Source of the DNA: Hetaerina americana
Taxonomy: Eukaryota; Arthropoda; Insecta; Odonata; Calopterygidae
Length of the DNA: 64,000 nt
Reading direction: 5' to 3'
NCBI GenBank assembly: GCA_022747635.1
Contig: JAKTNV010000023.1
Span: 8,756,306 to 8,820,305 of the forward strand
The translations under genes were made by a program, and so were the position numbers. This document shows, piece by piece, positions 22,125 through 30,284 of the stretch; position 1 is the stretch's first letter; each line of letters opens with the position of its first letter. Under the pieces are notes generated by a model that did not search any database, was not told the DNA's origin, and worked only from the letters and a program-made list of their open reading frames with translations.

Positions 22125-22382
22125 TCAACCTGAAGGTTAGTTTGGTAGGTGATGGTAGAGTTCACCCAGTACTAAGCCCAAGGGTGTTTGAAATTTACAC
22201 ATCAGGGCAGGGGGCCAGTTCCTTTCCCTGTGCCGGTTATGGTTTCCTATGAAGATCTGGTACCTGAAAAATCACATAGCTTGGGTGAAGCTGCAGGTGC
22301 TCAGAGAATCTTGCCCGGGAATCGAACCTGGGCCCTCTGGTCAGTAGTCCAATACTGTATCCCCTGGGCTACGGCGACTCAC
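22125..22382 (-). mobile_element. tRNA-derived SINE, copy 2 (well preserved)
   Basis: On the minus strand the head (right end) reads GTAGCCCAGGGGATA (A box) and CAGGTTCGATTCCCGGGC (B box), the internal polymerase III promoter of a tRNA-derived SINE. The body follows: GCACCTGCAGCTT, AAGCTATGTGATTT, GAAACCATAACCGGCACAGG. It ends with AACCTTCAGGTTGAT, a self-complementary tail hairpin. Matches 5895-6160, where the head is decayed. Confidence 0.8.
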
Positions 22383-22539
22383 TTAAAGCATTTCTTTTTT
22401 TTCAATAATGAGGTGTATTGAAGGTTCATATCTCATTGCATTATTGTATCTGAACCAATAACATCTTTTCCTTGATGCCATGAAAGAAATAGAACCTATG
22501 TATGTAATTAATCTCTTAATTTTGATTAAATCTAGAATG

Positions 22540-23330
22540 CTATTTAATTCAAGTTGGGACATCTGTACCAGTAATATTTTATCCATTGCTTGCTCTATGT
22601 TGATCACGTTTACTCTTGCCTTTTTGTTCAATGTAATGGCAACCCCTCGGTGGCTCTCCTCCCCTCCTCGGTGTATTATTCTACGAGTACAGTTGTATAA
22701 TTATCCTTCCAGTAATCCTCGCTATCCTTCCATCTCACGCCCCATAGACCTAATATGTCCATATTTCCTCTTCACATCTCTCGCTTTATATTCTCTAACT
22801 TTTCTGTCCTCAACATTGTCCTAACACTCCAAGTTCCTATTCAAAATAATTCTGTCATCTTCTTTTGCACATTCTGTTCTGCTGCTGTCGGTTTTCTTTG
22901 TGAGGTTTTTGTGAGATGACAACCACGGGAGTTTGGCCTCTTCCCCTGCTGGTCACAACACATAGCCGATTGTGCCGAGTGCCATAGCTGCCAGGACTCA
23001 TTTTCTATATCCTGTCCACCATTAAATTCCTGCGAATAAAAATTGAGGTGTTTTTCCCTTTGCCTTCCTTTATATTGTTTTTATTGTGACACCATCACTT
23101 ACTGGTGGCCCCACTAGAATGAGATGCCTTTGCAACTGCTTCATTGAGGAACAGGTGGTGCGTGGACTACTTTTTGTCTGGCTCCTAATCTTCCACCTAT
23201 CTGGCTTGGGTGACTGTACCAGGAGCAATGGTTCTCTGGCTGACAGAAGCAACGGTATTGCTCTCACCAGCAAAGCTCAAGGGGTCACCAGAACGTGCAA
23301 GCCCTTCCACCAGGTTTAGGATGTAGTCCA
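22540..23330 (-). pseudogene. RTE LINE 5' region fragment, minus strand
   Basis: 22560-22860 matches the endonuclease start at 5380-5800: GGCAACCCCTCG..GGCTCTC, CATTGTCCTAACA, and the encoded pieces RGVAI..NK and NVINIEQAMDK. The match continues upstream through TCTGCTGCTGTC and GAGATGACAACCACGG, paralleling 5805-5853. The stretch 22990-23330 is probably more of the element's 5' UTR, but that rests only on adjacency. Confidence 0.65.
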
Positions 23331-24202
23331 TAGAAGAGCATTGGCAAATGTGTCTTCATAATATACCCCTCTGAATGCAATTGTGTCATTTTCCTAGCAA
23401 CCTAAACTGGTCACATTTATATTATGTTGTGCCATGTACCCCAGTTAATCATCTATCCCATTCCAATATGCCCCAATGCACACAGTACTGTCATTTTCAG
23501 CATAAGCAGGTTGGCACTTTTGTTCAATGCCTCCATTATCATCTTTTCCATTCAAAAATGACCCTCTTAACTCATTTATGTTGAAGTTGCAGTGACCTAA
23601 ACTGGTCATGTTTTCATTTATTATGGCAATAATCCCCATTGACATCCATGTGGTCATGATATTCCCTTCTGCACGCAATGGCATTATTTGTGGAGTAAAC
23701 TTATGTGCTTATTTTCATTATTTTGTGGTACACACCATTAGCATCTGTCATCCAATTATATCCTTGTGTGTACCTTGGTGTTGTTTTTAGATTTACCTGG
23801 ACTTGACATTTTTTTCCCCCGCATGATATCTATGCCGTTCAAATATGCCCCTCGGCACACCTCTGTCTTGTTTCCAGAATCACCTTAAGCAGTCTCATAT
23901 TCATAATTTGGTCCAATACTTGACACTCCATTTGAATGCTTTCCGACAATGCATTTCTGTACACAAGGATGATAATTTTGAGGTGACCTTCCCTTGATAT
24001 ATATCCCATTTTATGCAGAATGCCCCACTCGGCCATCTGTGCCAACAGAATGTTCCTCCCTGCACACAATGCTGTCATAATGAGAGTGAACTAAACAAAT
24101 CATATTTTATTTTGCTGATTACCACCACCCTTTGCCATCAATGCCATCCAATTATGTCCCTCTGCCCACAAAAAGTGTCATTTTGTGGTAACCTAAACTT
24201 GT

Positions 24203-24469
24203 CATAGATTAATTCCAAGGAAACTGCGGGAGATGCCGCAACAGTAACTTTTAACGGAGTCATCCGCTAATGTGCATTTCAATGCAACAATTTCAGAGTG
24301 TAAAAATCATTCGCCTTGACTGGAATTCGAACCCAGATCCCTCAATATCCGGTCGAGTGCTTTAGCCACTTAAGCTACGGAGGCGTCCTCTTAAACTCTG
24401 AATTTGGGTTCGAATCCCTGTCAAGGCGAATGATTTTTACACTCTGAAATTGTTGCATTGCCATAGATT
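24203..24469. mobile_element. Fold-back tRNA-derived SINE with 8-bp target duplication
   Basis: CATAGATT at 24203-24210 and again at 24462-24469 flanks a 251-bp insert inside one unit of the ~102-bp tandem repeat; removing it restores the unit. The insert holds two SINE ends facing each other: 24281-24320 is the exact reverse complement of 24420-24459 (40 of 40), and similarity extends inwards. Between them, on the minus strand, is a tRNA-like head with clear boxes. The plus-strand partner keeps only its B-box half. Confidence 0.75.
24312..24385 (-). pseudogene. tRNA-like SINE head (not a working tRNA gene)
   Basis: 74 nt fold as a cloverleaf: an acceptor with five pairs then two mismatches, a D arm around TAGCTTAAGTGGCTA, a five-base-pair anticodon stem with loop CCGGATA (anticodon position GGA), and a T arm CTGGGTTCGAATTCCAG. 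Anticodon GGA would mean serine, but the long variable arm of tRNA-Ser is absent and the acceptor is imperfect. The flanking SINE body and target duplication show it is the promoter head of a SINE. Confidence 0.65.
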
Positions 24470-25290
24470 CATTATTTTGCCCTATATTCCCCGTTTGCAT
24501 TTGGATATCCAAATAAGAAACTCTGCAAACAATGGTGTTGATTTGAGGGTGGCATTAGCTGGACTTATTTTAATTACTTTGTCCAAAACCGTTCTTTGGT
24601 CTGCATTCCATACAAATATGCCCCTCTGAACACAAAATTGTTATTTTTGAAAAGCCTCAAACTGGTCATAATTTGATTATTTTGTAAAACCCACCCCTAT
24701 TTGATATCTTTAGTCCAAATTCGGTCCTTTGCAAAAAATGGTGACATTTTCTTAGTGACCTATAGTAAATTGGTCAAATTTGCATTATTTTTTGCATTAT
24801 GACTGATTGTTATGTTTACCATTCAAATGTAACACTCAGCACACCAGTGTCATTTTCATAGCGACCAAAACTGGTCATATTTATATTATTTTGTGCAATG
24901 CACCCCCATATACTCTCAGAATATGAGGCACTGAACACAATTGTCATTTGAAGCATGACTAACCTGGTGATATTTCCATCATTTTTGACCATAATCCCCT
25001 CCACCTATGACCTCTAATCCATTCAAATATGACCCCTGGCACACTAGTAATATATGCAGTGACATAAAGTGGTCATCTATTCAGTCTTTTGTTCCATGCA
25101 CCCCTTATCGTCATCGGTGCCATCCAAATACGCCCCTATGCGCGCAGTAGTGCATTTTCAGCAGTATCAACTTGTTCATATTTTTTAAATTTTATGCAAC
25201 TCTCACACCTCTTTTGTCGTCCATGTCGTTTTAATATGACCCTCTATACACGTTGTGTAATTTTCATTGTGGCAACCGATGCCAATAAAT

Positions 25291-25800
25291 TCACTTCGAG
25301 AAAAAAAGTTCATGCAAATTACGGCTTAGGAAAAAACCAGCCATGGAGATTTTCTTTTTGTGAGAAAACGGTAGCTGTCGTTTCGTGATGGGATAAAACA
25401 CACCCTGGTTAATTCCATTTTAGGGAAAAATGAGCCGTAAGAACTTTGGTTTAGCATAAAATTAACTCAAGCAATTCCGATTAGGCAAAGACTAGCGCTT
25501 ACAAAATTTTATTTAGGGAAGAAAAGAGCAGAGATGACAATGACAGCCTTAGAAATGACGATCCATGGAAATTTAGAATTTAGGAAAAACGACTCCAGCC
25601 CAATAGGCTTTGGAAAAAACTAGCCCTAAAATTGTCAGTTAAGGAAAAACTTGGCCTTGCCAGTTAAGGAAAACTTGACCTTGGAAACTACGGTTCAGGC
25701 TAAAATAAGCTCGGCAAATTCAGTTTAAGAAAAAACGATCGTGGACAAATTCAGTATTTGAAAACACGAGCCAAGCCAATTCGGTTTAGGGTAAGTAGGG
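25291..25800. repeat. Degenerate short tandem repeat (~35-40 bp unit)
   Basis: A loose unit recurs: a TTCGGTTTAGG-like start, AAAAAACGAGCC, then a CTTGGCAAA-like end. Examples are at about 25321-25345, 25420-25440, 25575-25600, 25640-25680, 25720-25745 and 25775-25795. Divergence is heavy and spacing varies. It follows directly on the ~102-bp array. Confidence 0.55.
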
Positions 25801-26092
25801 GGAAAATATTTGTTCTGGCGCAGGTTTGACCTTGAAACTCATCAAGAAGTATCGGTCGCAGAGAAAAACAAATGGCGTCAAGTGAAAGAGGGGGCATTTG
25901 TCCTTCATATGCAAACTAATTGCATCACGTCAACCCAACCCACGCAGGAAAAATCATGACCCAAGGCAATCACCTCTTATATCTCAAGAACTATCGGTTG
26001 TAGAAAAAACAAACGGTGCATCGTAAAAGAGGAGGCAATTTTACTTCAGATGGAGGCAAATTTTACTTCACGCCTTACAGTGTCCCCTTTAT
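25800..26092. repeat. Two diverged units of a ~150-bp repeat
   Basis: CATCAAGAAGTATCGGTCGC, then GAGAAAAACAAA and GTGAAAGAGG (25840-25900), recur as CTCAAGAACTATCGGTTG, GTAGAAAAAACAAA and GTAAAAGAGG (25982-26035). Each is followed by a CTTCA.ATG...GCAA stretch. No coding signal. Confidence 0.55.
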
Positions 26093-26399
26093 ATGAGGAA
26101 ATATATATAGTTCATCAATTATCTCGTTTAATAATAAAGATAACAACAAATTAACGGCATAAATCGAAATACAACGTGATTTTCCCGAAAAAGGTCCCAT
26201 TCCGTTTTTTGATAGGACGTATAGTTTCGAAGATATCTATGCTTCTAAAAAAACAAACAATTATTTTAGCAATAACTTTATTAATTTTTAACATAAATTT
26301 ACCATTCAAATTTGTATCATCATCAATTTAAATCCACATCAATTTGACGTGGTCAAAATTCTACAACCATAGCTGCAAATGGCCCGTTTAAGAACCCAC
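26093..26399. other. No recognisable gene
   Basis: Very AT-rich sequence between degenerate repeats and the Polinton remnant. It may be the decayed 3' side of that element; no motif was seen. Confidence 0.4.
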
Positions 26400-26965
26400 C
26401 TCAAAAAGTGATTACGAAATTCCGAAACGAATTATACGTGCCTGGGAGTAAAGTGTAGGTAACGTTTTTAGCAGTAATTAACACGCCAGGTTCTATACGC
26501 TAACACAAACCTGATACGTTTTCAGTTAATGGAAGATCACCCATATCATTAAAGATTTCCGTTTGTACTTCTTTACGTTTCGCTTTATCTAGGTCAAGGA
26601 ATGGTTTGAAAAAGGCCTTACCTAGTGATTCGTATGTGCCAGTAGGTACCACAAAGAACGATCCATCTTTTAATTTGATTTTTACCTCGCCAGGTATTTC
26701 CTGTGGTCCTCCTAATTCTCCGCGAACTAATCCCTTTTCATTCCATGTTCTATTATCTTAAGAAGACGCTTCTTCTTCTTCCTCCAAAGTTCCAGCATCT
26801 CCAATTTCCTCTCTAACTTCACGAGAAAGAATATGAATAGATGGAAGGGAATTTTCCGCCAGACCTACATACGAATCATCATTCGTCAAATCGATATGAT
26901 GACTCAATTTTGTTTTGAAGTTAGCTATCGTATTTCTCGGAAAAAAAATCCCTCGAACTGTCGCT
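26400..26965 (-). pseudogene. Polinton-type additional ORF pieces, broken
   Basis: Two minus-strand pieces. 26960-26762 encodes an NFKTKL...HHIDLTNDDSYVGLAE start and an acidic end (EEEEEASS then stop). 26760-26510 encodes GELGGPQEIPGEVKIKLKDG and VPTGTYESLGKAF. The F..KL..xIxL...YxVGLAE pattern recalls structural-type proteins encoded by Polinton/Maverick elements, and the position directly downstream of the integrase chromodomain fits. The assignment is inference. In-frame stops and frame changes are present. Confidence 0.4.
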
Positions 26966-26973
26966 AGGTAGTG

Positions 26974-27248
26974 TTAGATAAAATTCGTTAATAATGTACG
27001 CACGGAGGTGGCAGGAATCCAAGAATTAAATGAGGATGGGTATCCTTCCCACTTGACAAAGTATTCCAATTTAGGTCCACTCCCTTTACGTCTCAAAACT
27101 TTTTCTATCCTATATTCCGTCTCGGAGAAAACATTTACCTTGATTAGTTCTTCCACATAGAAACTACCCTTTATATCCTCACCGTTAAGGAACTTCAATT
27201 TATATGTTGGTATTGATCTCGATTGATCCACGTTCGTGATTTTGAATA
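26974..27248 (-). pseudogene. Polinton integrase C-terminus with chromodomain, cut off by mariner
   Basis: About 90 codons ending at a TAG. It includes a chromodomain, YRIEKVLRRKG, then EYFVKWEGYPSSFNSWIP (the usual end is WEP). Polinton/Maverick integrases carry such a C-terminal chromodomain, thought to guide integration to chromatin. The reading frame is open up to the TA at 27247-27248 where the mariner begins; the rest of the integrase resumes at 28581 on the other side. Confidence 0.75.
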
Positions 27249-27275
27249 CTACCTTGATCAAAAATTTCCCGGAAT
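27249..27275. repeat. Mariner terminal inverted repeat, left
   Basis: 27 bp beginning CTACCTTGATCAAAAA and ending CCCGGAAT. It matches the reverse complement of 28554-28580 except for T versus G at position 17. Flanked outside by TA. Confidence 0.93.
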
Positions 27276-27301
27276 TTATTCAGAAAATTAAAAATACAAG
27301 T

Positions 27302-28375
27302 TTATTCATCTAAATCTATATTGTCCCCTTCAAAGTAATCCCCATCGACTGCAACACACTTATGCCAGCGCTTGATCCAATCCTCGAAACATTTTTTATA
27401 TTCGGTTTTCGGTATGTCCATCAGTGCTTCCTGCGATTTTTCCATTACTTCCTCTCGGCTGCTAAAACGCGTTCCCCGTAATGGTTTTTTAACTCGATTG
27501 AACAGAAAGAAGTCACAGGGAGCCAAATCAGGTGAATTCGGTGGCTGTTGGATGGTATTTGTTGCATTTTTCGTCAAAAAATTACGAATAATGATAGCAC
27601 TGTGCGACGGTGCGTTATCATGGTGCAAAATCCACGAGTTTTCTGCCCACATTTCTGGTCTCTTTCGGCGAATTGCTTCACGCAAACGTCTCATAACGCC
27701 CAAATAGTACTCTTTGTTTACTGTCTGGCCTTCTGGCAAAAATTCATGATGCACTACACCGTTGTAATCCATGAAAACCGTCAGCATTGCCTTCTTTTTT
27801 GACTGAAAACGACGTGGTTTTTTTGGTCTCGGCTCATTTGGTGAACGCCATTCACTTGCCTGATGTCTGGATTGCGTGTCGTACTCATAAACCCACGTCT
27901 CGTCTCCAGTAATGATCCTTTTGATGAATGTGGGATCGGATTCAGCCTCGCAAATCATGTATTTTGCGACGTCAACACGGTCTCTTTTTTGCATGAAATT
28001 GAGGTCTTTTGGCACCAACTTTGCTGCTACACGACGGAAACCCAAATCATTAACCACAATGTCTTGGGCGGATCCATAGGCAATGTTCAAGTCCTCCGCT
28101 ATTTCTCTGATGGTTAATTTGCGGTTATTGACCAACATTTCTTTTACTTTATCAATTTTTTCACCGACTTTCGATGTCGATGGTCTGCCACTGCGTTCAT
28201 CATCTTCGATTGACTCACGACCACTTCTGAACCGCTCGTGCCACTGGTAAACGACCGTTTTTTTTAGAGAATCGTTGCCGAAACACTTTTCCAACATTTC
28301 CAACGTCCGTGCGCCACTAAATCCGTTTTTTACGCAAAATTTAATACAAGTTCGTTGTTGCAAATTTAAATCCAT
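27302..28375 (-). CDS. Mariner transposase (DD34D), intact
   Basis: 357 codons from the ATG at 28375. An in-frame ATG at 28444 would add 23 residues with no family counterpart, so the inner start is preferred. Domains: an N-terminal double helix-turn-helix (about 1-115, with YQWHERFRSGRESIEDDERS and the GRPST linker), then LVPKDL in place of the usual WVPHEL, then the catalytic domain. The acidic triad is complete: D158 in TGDETW, D253 in HHDNAPSH and D288 in PDLAPCDFF, with 34 residues between the last two. It ends RWHKCVAVDGDYFEGD, as in the family. The enzyme cuts and pastes the element at TA. No stop or frameshift is seen, so the copy is young and may be active. Confidence 0.95.
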   Translation of the reverse strand: MDLNLQQRTCIKFCVKNGFSGARTLEMLEKCFGNDSLKKTVVYQWHERFRSGRESIEDDERSGRPSTSKVGEKIDKVKEMLVNNRKLTIREIAEDLNIAYGSAQDIVVNDLGFRRVAAKLVPKDLNFMQKRDRVDVAKYMICEAESDPTFIKRIITGDETWVYEYDTQSRHQASEWRSPNEPRPKKPRRFQSKKKAMLTVFMDYNGVVHHEFLPEGQTVNKEYYLGVMRRLREAIRRKRPEMWAENSWILHHDNAPSHSAIIIRNFLTKNATNTIQQPPNSPDLAPCDFFLFNRVKKPLRGTRFSSREEVMEKSQEALMDIPKTEYKKCFEDWIKRWHKCVAVDGDYFEGDNIDLDE

Positions 28376-28553
28376 TTCTGCAATTGTAAAAAATCGCCAA
28401 CACACACAGAGATAGATGTACTCTTGGCTACGTAACTTTTGCAAATGTCAAGTTATGACACTAAGATTTAAAGGGAATATCAACAACAGATGTACCAATT
28501 TAACAAAAAAAACAGAACTCAAATCGGAACGATGGGAGCACCACACGGTGGTT

Positions 28554-28580
28554 ATTCCGGGAACTTTTTGATCAAGGTAG
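28554..28580. repeat. Mariner terminal inverted repeat, right
   Basis: ATTCCGGGAACTTTTTG followed by ATCAAGGTAG; inverse of the left end with one mismatch. TA follows at 28581-28582. Confidence 0.93.
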
Positions 28581-28582
28581 TA

Positions 28583-29110
28583 TTTCACAAGTATAGTTTG
28601 GAGTATCCTTTGGTAAATGGAAGTCGCTCCTAACTGATTCTCACATAATCATTCGCATTGAATTTAAGCGTTTTGCTAGTAAGTGGTTTCCTCGTGCGAC
28701 TAGGGATTGAAGATGCATTTTTTGCATTCACTTTGGTTGGTGCGATACCTGTGCTAGAATGAACGCTATTGTTATAACTACTAATGAGTTTTGGGAGCAC
28801 ATCGATATATTTGTAGGTTGCAAGTATTTCGTGAAATACTTGTACATTTTAGACTTAAGCGTGCGATTGAAACGTTCAACGAGGCTAGCCTTAATGCCCG
28901 GTTTATTTGTGGTGTAAAACTTTACTCCTGGATTCGAGAGAAAATTTTTTAATTTACAATTTACATATTCATCCCCTTTATCGATCTGAATTTTCAATGG
29001 TTTGCGTTCGCGAAATATAACCTTATATACTTCAATTACCTCCTACAGCCTCTTGTCCTTTCGCCCACGCATAACTAGAGAAGCTTACTGTCTATAGCTT
29101 ACGGATATTA
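28583..29110 (-). pseudogene. Polinton integrase core fragment
   Basis: The minus strand encodes the second half of an RNase H-fold integrase: IQIDKGDEYVN (second catalytic Asp), FYTTNKPGIKAS, then LVERFNRTLKSKMYKYFTK with the catalytic Glu. The Asp-to-Glu distance is 35 positions. Upstream, near 29105-29075, SFSSYAWA marks the approach to the core in another frame. The part with the first Asp and the zinc-binding N-terminus is missing, and stops and frame changes occur. The family inserts Polinton/Maverick DNA by transesterification. The gene is truncated in front, broken inside and split by the mariner behind, so it is inactive. Confidence 0.75.
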
Positions 29111-29749
29111 ACGATTCTGATTTTTTAAAGTAACGCCATCGTTTTCAATAGCCTCGTCGTTGGTTCTTTTTCGGGGGATTATATGATAACCCCACGCAAG
29201 CGTATTTATTCAGTCTTCACATATATAACGTTTATCATCGAATGCGTCTAGTATCTTTTTATTCATTTGCATGGTGTAAAGCTCATGCATTTTACTCTCA
29301 ATAACATTCATCTTTTGTATTCTATCGAGTTTTCCTGGAGGCAGTGTACGTAGTCTTCAAATTTGAGACATTTTTCTATTCACGCTCTCGTTATACCCTT
29401 TGCTTTTTTTCTCTCTTTTTCATCTTGATAGAGCTTGAATGAGCGTGAATAGAGCTTTCTGCGTAATCCGGCAAAATGAGTCATAAGTTTCCCGTCACAT
29501 TCGTCTTTGAATTTACCAATCACTTTTTTGTTTCTTTCGGAGCAGCAGTGGTGATCCTTTTGGTAATTTGAAGTATCGAACACTTCAAGGTTATCTGCCA
29601 TATCCTCCTATATATCGTTACTTTTAATGCTGCAAATCAGGCTATCGGTTTCCGTATAAGCGTGTGATATTCTTTCCCCGTATTTTGGTATCATTATTTT
29701 ATTGTGAAAATCGTACATCGTTTTACTTAGATCGAGGACGCAGAATCCG
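29111..29749 (-). pseudogene. Polinton DNA polymerase B, C-terminal part
   Basis: The minus strand encodes the end of a protein-primed family B polymerase: [10 protein letters not shown], then AYTETDSLI (the YxDTDS motif C with Glu for the first Asp), an in-frame TAG at 29608-29610, FDTSNYQKDH, and GKFKDE...GLRRKLYS, then further pieces to about 29150. Both the stop and the changed catalytic Asp argue against activity. The gene is interrupted at 29749/29750 by the (TA)n-bounded palindrome, and its preceding part resumes at 30071. Confidence 0.75.
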
Positions 29750-30007
29750 ATATATATATATATATAAATATGTAAAAACAGATTTAGATTTTTAGAATAT
29801 AGAAATACAAAGAAAGGACACTCACAATTTGTTATTTGACGTTTCGACAGCACGGCTGTCGTCTTCAGATTCTAAATACGACAGCCGTGCTGTCGAAACG
29901 TCAAATAACAAATTGTGAGTGTCCTTTCTTTGTGTTTCTGTATTCTAAAAATCTAAATCTGTGTTTTTACATATTTGTGCGTCGCCGAAGAGCGTTCCAT
30001 TTCGAAG

Positions 30008-30070
<63 letters not shown>
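29750..30070. mobile_element. (TA)n-bounded palindromic pair of Penelope-like ends inside the polymerase gene
   Basis: 321 bp inserted between adjacent codons of the Polinton polymerase; the flanks (NKPIYI on the right, GFCVLDLSK on the left) are contiguous in the family. The insert has TA runs at both ends (to 29765 and 30013-30070) and two arms, 29766-29862 and 29878-29976. These are nearly exact reverse complements about a 15-bp centre. Each arm carries the landmarks of the fragments at 2961 and 12242 and a hairpin GACAGC-CGT-GCTGTC followed by GAAAC. The right part (29977-30012) has extra sequence not mirrored on the left. The TA run lies in codons that are naturally TATATA, so that is probably the target. 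Confidence 0.7.
29766..29976. repeat. Near-perfect inverted repeat, ~97-bp arms
   Basis: Arms 29766-29862 and 29878-29976 differ by only a few bases. The centre is CTTCAGATTCTAAAT. The pair would extrude a long cruciform or fold into one long hairpin in RNA. Confidence 0.9.
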
Positions 30071-30073
<3 letters not shown>

Positions 30074-30284
30074 CTTGTTCATCTTGATGATGGCCTTAGG
30101 CATGTGAACTGCTACTAAAGACTGGTGAAAAATTGTTCTTTCCAAAAAAAATGTTGATTTGTTAATAAGTTTCTAGTCTTTTTTCGTTTGCCACTAATTC
30201 CATACTCTTACGTTTCCTCACATTCTCCATAGTCTTACCAAATACCGCGTTTTTCATTAATTTATAGAATTCTTTCTTGAAGTC
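30071..30284 (-). pseudogene. Polinton DNA polymerase B, motif B part
   Basis: The minus strand starts at the satellite boundary and encodes [20 protein letters not shown], which is polymerase B motif B (K...NxxFG). It reaches a TAA near 30166, then continues in another frame through LVAVHMPKAIIKMNKPIY to the TA-run insertion. The N-terminal two-thirds (exonuclease and TPR regions) are not in the window; the satellite array lies where they should be. Confidence 0.75.

Larger units (their letters stand above)
23340..25290. repeat. Ancient ~102-bp tandem repeat, highly degenerate
   Basis: A recurring unit can be followed across the whole stretch: CCTAAACTGGTCATATTT, CATTATTTTGTGCCATGCACCCC, then ATCTATGCCATTCAAATATG, CCCCTCTGCACACAATGGTG and TCATTTTCAGAGTGA. 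The ACTGGTCA-type landmark appears at about 23406, 23594, 24656, 24768, 24864, 24964, 25066 and 25166 (as ACTTGTTCA), mostly about 100-104 bp apart. About 17 to 19 units are present, each strongly diverged, so the array is old. It is interrupted by a SINE at 24211-24461. Short frames inside it are not genes. Confidence 0.75.
27249..28580 (-). mobile_element. Complete mariner transposon
   Basis: 1332 bp with 27-bp terminal inverted repeats (27249-27275 and 28554-28580; CTACCTTGATCAAAAA start, one mismatch at position 17) and a TA duplication at 27247-27248 and 28581-28582. It carries one uninterrupted transposase gene on the minus strand. Size, TA target and repeat length are normal for mariner. 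It is inserted in the Polinton integrase, which gives the order of events. Confidence 0.95.

Noticed and set aside
24312..24385. Functional tRNA gene (anticodon GGA)
   Set aside because: Two acceptor mismatches, no serine-type variable arm, and it is embedded in a SINE with target duplication.
27372..28117. Plus-strand frames of 84-111 codons
   Set aside because: Antisense shadows of the intact mariner transposase.
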